Positions 59,801 to 64,000 of a DNA stretch of 64,000 bases are shown here, piece after piece. The stretch covers positions 105,208 to 169,207 of the forward strand of contig JAPDFW010000120.1 in NCBI GenBank assembly GCA_028826165.1, given 5' to 3'. Position numbers and translations under genes: made by a program. Numbering within the stretch: the first letter of the stretch is position 1; each line of letters opens with the position of its first letter. The notes beneath the pieces were generated by a model. It saw only the letters and a list, made by a program, of their open reading frames with translations. It searched no databases and was not told where the DNA came from. This DNA comes from Anaeramoeba ignava. Taxonomy: Eukaryota > Metamonada > Anaeramoebidae.

Positions 59801-60150
59801 GAAAAAGAGTTTGGGAAAGACTTTATCAAGAATATGTTGAAGAAGCACAAGAAAAGCGAAGAATAAAAGAAAATGAATTATTAGAAAAACAACAACTTGG
59901 AAAAAGAGGAAGAAAAAAAAATGCGAATTTAAATCAAAAAACTCGATCAAGTCGAGTTAATAATTTTTTGAATGAAGATTCTTTTACTCAAGATTTTACT
60001 AATCAATCTTCTTTTCCAAATAAAGGAGACTCTTTAAAAGAATTTGGTAATTTTGATTTGGAACAAGAAATTTTAAATCAAGATTCTTATGGAAATTTAT
60101 TTGGTTTTAAAACTGGAGAAGAACAAAATGATATTTCTTCTGATTATTGA
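56801..60150 (+). CDS. BRF1: TFIIIB subunit BRF1 (TFIIB-related factor)
   Basis: Seven exons: 56801-56887, 56961-57054, 57118-57183, 57455-57628, 58003-58260, 58351-58444 and about 58905-60150. Lengths and phases close to a 672-residue protein. The zinc ribbon is CPRCGNEV...CLECGF. Two cyclin folds follow: INESFAEQAAQIYALASEKG, RGRKSIHVCAACLYAICRK, ETSHMLIDFSEKVQTNVYYL, LVARMKRDWLQIGRRPAGIC, GAALFIAARIHGFKRTTNEI and TIRKRLSEF. The C-terminal half carries an N/E/Q insertion (~59,400-59,700), then the Brf1 homology II block KEIEQFILTEKEYESRKRVW, which contacts TBP. BRF1 with TBP and BDP1 recruits RNA polymerase III. The ETSHMLIDFS match and the II block separate it from TFIIB and archaeal TFB. 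Introns 3, 4 and 6 are AAAATT arrays. Confidence 0.93.
57190..57452 (+). repeat. AAAATT array, BRF1 intron 3
   Basis: (AAAATT)n filling intron 57184-57454, almost uninterrupted in its second half. Confidence 0.85.
57629..58001 (+). repeat. AAAATT array, BRF1 intron 4
   Basis: (AAAATT)n with two AAATCTAAATTCTGAATT words at its 5' end (about 57,680 and 57,713). It is the whole of intron 57629-58002. Confidence 0.85.
58445..58900 (+). repeat. AAAATT array with CATTTTGAAAATT punctuation, BRF1 intron 6
   Basis: (AAAATT)n broken five or so times by the word ATTCATTTTGAAAATTAAAA, a short inverted-repeat-like motif (TTTTGAAAA). It spans the intron up to the AG before 58905. Confidence 0.8.
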
Positions 60151-60268
60151 AAACAAAAGAAAATATTTTTCTTCTTTTTATTTTTATTTTTCTCCTTTTG
60201 TTTTTGTAATAAAAAAATTGAAAAAAAATTTCATTTTTCATTTTTCATTTTTCTTTTTCTTTCTTAAA

Positions 60269-62998
60269 ATGGATTTTAATGAACTTTATCGTTTATTAAG
60301 TTCTTTTACAAATTCTGTTGAAAATGATTTTCCAGATTTTCAATATTGTAATGAGTTATTAACTCAATTAAAAAGTAAGCAAAATTAAATATTATTTATG
60401 AAATTATTGAAAATTATTTATAAAATTATTTATAAAATTAATTATAAAATTATTTATTAAATTAATTATTAAATTATTTATAAATTTAAATATAAAATTA
60501 TTTATAAAATTATATATTAAATTATTTATTAAATTATTTATAAAAATTATTTATAAAATTATTTATAAAATTATTTATAAAATTATTTATAAAATTATTT
60601 ATTAAATTATTTTATTAAAATTATTTATAAAATTATTTATAAAATTAAATATAAAATTAAATATAAAATTATTTATAAAATTAAATATAAAATTAAATAT
60701 AAAATTATTTATAAAATTAAATATAAAATTAAATATAAAATTATTTTAAAAATTATTTATAAAATTATAATATAAAATTATTTATAAAATTATTTATAAA
60801 ATTAATTATAAAAATTATTTATAAAATTATTTATAAAATTATTTATAAAAATTATTTATAAAATTATTTTATAAAATTATTTATAAAATTATTATTTATA
60901 AAATTATTTATAAAAATTATTAATAAAATTATTTATAAAATTATTTATAAAATTATTTATAAAATTATTTATAAAATTAATTATAAAATTATTTATAAAA
61001 TTAATTATAAAATTAAATATAAAAATTAAATATAAAATTATTTTATAAAATTATTTATAAAATTATTTATAAAATTATTTATAAAATTATTTATAAAATT
61101 ATTTATAAAATTAAATATAAAATTAATTATAAAATTATTTATAAAATTAAATATAAAATTATTTATAAAATTATAATATATAAATTAAATATAAAATTAT
61201 TTATAAAATTATTTATAAAATTATTTATAAAATTATTTATAAAATTATTATTTATAAAAATTATTTATAAAATTAATTATAAAATTAAATATAAAATTAT
61301 TTATAAAAATTATTTATAAAATTATTTATAAAATTATTTATAAAATTAATTATAAAAATTATTTATAAAATTATTTATAAAATTATTTATAATTATTTTA
61401 TAAAATTATTTATAAAATTATTTATTAAAAATTAAAATTATTTATAAAATTAATTATAAAATTATTTATAAAATTATTTATAAAATTATTTATAAAATTA
61501 TTTATTAAATTATTTATAAAATTATTTATAAAATTATTTATAAAATTATTTTATAAAATTAATTATAAAATTATTTTATAAAATTAAATATAAAATTATT
61601 TATTAAATTATAAAATTAAATATAAAATTATTTATATAAAATTAAATATAAAATTATTTATAAAAATTATTTATAAAATTAATTTATAAAATTATTTATA
61701 AAAATTATTTTATAAAAATTAAAATATAAAATATAAAATTAATTATAAAAATTATTTATAAGATTATTTATAAAATTAATTATAAAATTATTTATAAAAT
61801 TATTTATAAAATTAAATATAAAATTAAATATAAAATTAAATTATAAAATTATTTTATAAAATTATTTATAAAATTATTTATAAAAATTATTTATAAAATT
61901 ATTTATAAAATTATTTATAAAATTAAACATAAAATTATTTATAAAATTATTTATAAAATTATTTATAAAAATTATATATAAAATTATTTATAAAATTATT
62001 TATAAAAAAATATAAAATTATTTATAAAATTATTTATAAAATTAATTATATAAAATTTTTATAAAATTATTTATAAAATTAAATATAAAATTATTTATAA
62101 AATTAAATATAAAATTAAATTAGATTCAACTTGCTGAGCAAAATATCCTATTTTCTTCAAAATTAGAAAAACAAAATATAGAAGGATTAAAAATTGCAAG
62201 TTTGTTATTATTTTATTTTTTCAAAATTAAAATTAAAATTAAAATTAAAATTTCTTTGATTTAAAAAAAAAAGGACAAACACTTGAATTTGCTGTTATTT
62301 TAAGTGTTAAAATGAAAGAGAATAAATCTTTTGAAAGACATATTTCACAACTTAAACCTTATTATTATGATTATGAGTAAATTTTTAATTTGTTTAAATT
62401 TTAAATTTGTTTAATTTGTTTAAATTGTTTAAATTTGTTTAATTTGTTTAATTTGTTTAATTTGTTTAAATTTTTAAATAGAAACTTTTTAGAACCATCA
62501 GAATTGAAACTTAAAATTTTAGGAATATATTTACTCTTTTTTTATTATCACAAAATCAATTGCAGAATTTCATACAAATTAAATTAATAAAAATAGAAGA
62601 AAGAAAAAGCAAATTTATATCATTTCCAATGAGATTAGAAAAGAGTTTATTTTGGATGGAAATTATTTTTAAAATTCGAAGCATTTTCTGAAAAACCATC
62701 AAATTATTTGATTTTTCTTGAAGAATTAATTCTTTCACTTCGTTCTACCAAATTGCTGAATATTTATTTCAAGTTTCTTATCCCCATTTGAAAGTTAAAG
62801 ATGCTTTTTGAAATTTTAATGTTAAAAAAGATAAAAATGATTTAATTGAAATTGCTCAACAAAATGACTGGTTAATTTCTGAAGATGGTACAATTAATTT
62901 TAAACTTGAAAATGATAATGAAAATGTTCAAATTCCTTCTGAATCGTTTAATAAGAGAAATTATTACTTATGCAAAAGAAATGGAAAGAATAATTTAA
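60269..62998 (+). CDS. PSMD8: 26S proteasome lid subunit RPN12/PSMD8 (frameshifted consensus)
   Basis: Exons 60269-60374, 62124-62199, 62274-62376 and from about 62482 to 62998. Exon 3 encodes RQTLEFAVILSVKMKENKSF and ERHISQLKPYYYDYE, the RPN12 signature (FERYMAQLK.YYFDY in animals). Exon 4 continues with EPSELKLKILGIYLLF, a segment needing LLSQNQ in another frame, ISFPMRLEKSLFW, AFSEKPSNYLIFLEELILSL, YLFQVSYPHLKVKDA, NDLIEIAQQNDWLISEDGTI and the end IPSES.LIREIITYAKEMERII. RPN12 anchors RPN10 and lid assembly. At least four single-base offsets, mostly in T or A runs, are needed to join these pieces, and the exon 1 to exon 2 phase is also off by one. Identity is firm; the reading frame as given is not. 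Confidence 0.75.
60380..62115 (+). repeat. 12-bp ATAAAATTATTT array in RPN12 intron 1
   Basis: About 1.7 kb of the same 12-mer family as the 38.3-44.3 kb array, filling intron 60375-62123. It has more single-base slips than the other arrays. Confidence 0.9.
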
Positions 62999-63117
62999 AT
63001 TTAAATTTAAATTTAAATCAAAATCAAAAATCAAAATCAAAATCAAAAAAGTTCTAAATTTTTCATTCATTCTTTTTGAAAATCTCAAAAATCATTTCAT
63101 TCATTTTTCTTTTTCTT

Positions 63118-64000
63118 TTATCTAAACCAATTTTCACAATAATAATGAATCTTCTTCATTAAAATTTTCTAATAAAACAAACTTCTTCACAACTTCGATT
63201 TGGAATCATTTCTGGATCAAATAAACTTTGATGTGTGGTTTTTATCATAACTTTCAAAATTATTAATTAAATGAACAAAACTAGAATAAATATCATAAGC
63301 TGAAAAATATTATGTTCATTTCTTTTTAAAATTGTTTTTAAATTTGGAAATTTTCAAAAAAATTTGTTTGGGAAAATAATATTAAAAGTGGATATTTATG
63401 ATAAAATTGTTTGTAATATCCATAATGTGGTCATGATCAGAAAGTATAACAATAATAGTATAATCACCAATACTTTTGGAATAGATATTCTTTAAAAACT
63501 TGATACATCTTTATCAACAGTTTGAAAACTTTTGAGTTGATTCATGAGATTCATAAAAATTTGAAATGATAAATTTAGAATTTTCAATATATTTTGGATT
63601 ATTAAGTAAATCATAAGTTGCATTGAAATTATATTATTGATAACCATAATTCCCATAAAGACAATGTGCATGATCGTTTTCAAAGGATTCCAATTAGAAC
63701 CGCAAAAGGACGATAGAATCTATAATCAAATGGACAAGCATCTAAGCTCATTTCAGGTTCTACTCTCCACATCCATTGATAATAAGCAAAACAAATTTCA
63801 TCAATAAAAGTTGGAAATATCCTTTTTGTAAAAATATTCAAAGAAATGAATCTGAATAAAGGTGATTCCATAATTTCTTGTTTTTCCTAATACATTGGAT
63901 TTGGTTATATATGAATTTAATCCAACTATTCGATATCCTGGAAATGAAAATGATTTGATTTTCTTTTTATTTTCTAATTCTTCAATGTGATATTGTTTTT
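63118..64000 (-). pseudogene. Third DUF229-type copy, fragmented, running off the window
   Basis: Minus-strand remnant of the sulfatase-like C-terminal domain, closest to paralogue 2. Pieces in changing frames include WRVEPEMSLDACPFDYRFYR, KTVDKDVSSF, a damaged SDH site, DPEMIPNRSC and the ending CENWFR with stop at 63118. At least eight frame changes occur in 880 bp. It is inverted relative to the intact pair at 10.5-16.5 kb. It could be a true pseudogene or a poorly polished gene, since RPN12 next to it shows the same kind of indels. Confidence 0.7.

Noticed and set aside
1-64000. Retroelement or DNA-transposon genes
   Set aside because: No reverse transcriptase, integrase or transposase motifs, and no terminal repeats with target duplications, were recognised in any frame.

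Overview
This is a nuclear, protein-coding stretch from an extremely AT-rich unicellular eukaryote. GT-AG introns interrupt most conserved genes, coding sequence is dominated by A/T-ending codons, and intergenic DNA and long introns are almost pure A/T tandem repeats. Expanded tandem families (RCC1-BTB, FG-GAP/Fn3 surface proteins, DUF229 sulfatase-fold membrane proteins, BTB-TLDc) resemble free-living amoeboid or flagellate protists. An Anaeramoeba-like metamonad is my best guess, but that is inference from gene content and not a database result. No tRNA, rRNA, CRISPR or transposase gene was seen.

Layout. 1-3298 (-): partial calponin-homology gene whose single intron is a 2.1 kb tandem array. 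4281-6209 (-): ankyrin-BTB gene with one ankyrin repeat per exon. 6589-8154 (+): UBC13-type E2. 8385-10172 (+): ubiquilin/Dsk2-like UBL-UBA protein. 10559-13428 and 13703-16453 (+): two paralogous DUF229 membrane proteins. 16545-25284 (+): four tandem RCC1-BTB paralogues separated by AAAATT arrays. 25580-27160 (+): BTB-BACK-coiled-coil-TLDc protein. 27640-37815 (+): three tandem FG-GAP/fibronectin-III receptors-like proteins, two of them followed by truncated copies of a PH exon. 37891-47225 (+): a predicted PH-CLU-TPR gene joined across a 6 kb repeat intron. 47410-48468 (-): SRRM1-like PWI protein. 48745-51652 (+): Sec14/CRAL-TRIO protein. 52220-56413 (-): nine-exon gene resembling the PI3K-gamma adaptor p101 (PIK3R5/6 family). 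56801-60150 (+): BRF1, TFIIIB subunit. 60269-62998 (+): RPN12/PSMD8 proteasome lid subunit. 63118-64000 (-): decayed third DUF229 copy running off the window.

Functionally the window mixes housekeeping genes (K63-type E2, ubiquilin, proteasome lid, TFIIIB, splicing co-activator, CLU) with lineage-expanded signalling and surface families. PH, Sec14 and p101-like proteins all point to phosphoinositide signalling, though on different strands and with no sign of an operon.

The most notable observations are: (i) the p101-like adaptor; (ii) a PH-CLU gene model supported by intron phase across 6 kb of repeat; (iii) introns that are filled by tandem arrays, mostly with a unit private to that intron, while splice sites and phase are preserved; (iv) tandem duplication scars that carry truncated PH exons. 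Many single-base indels in A/T runs break otherwise conserved frames. They are densest after about 62,000, so consensus error competes with real gene decay throughout.
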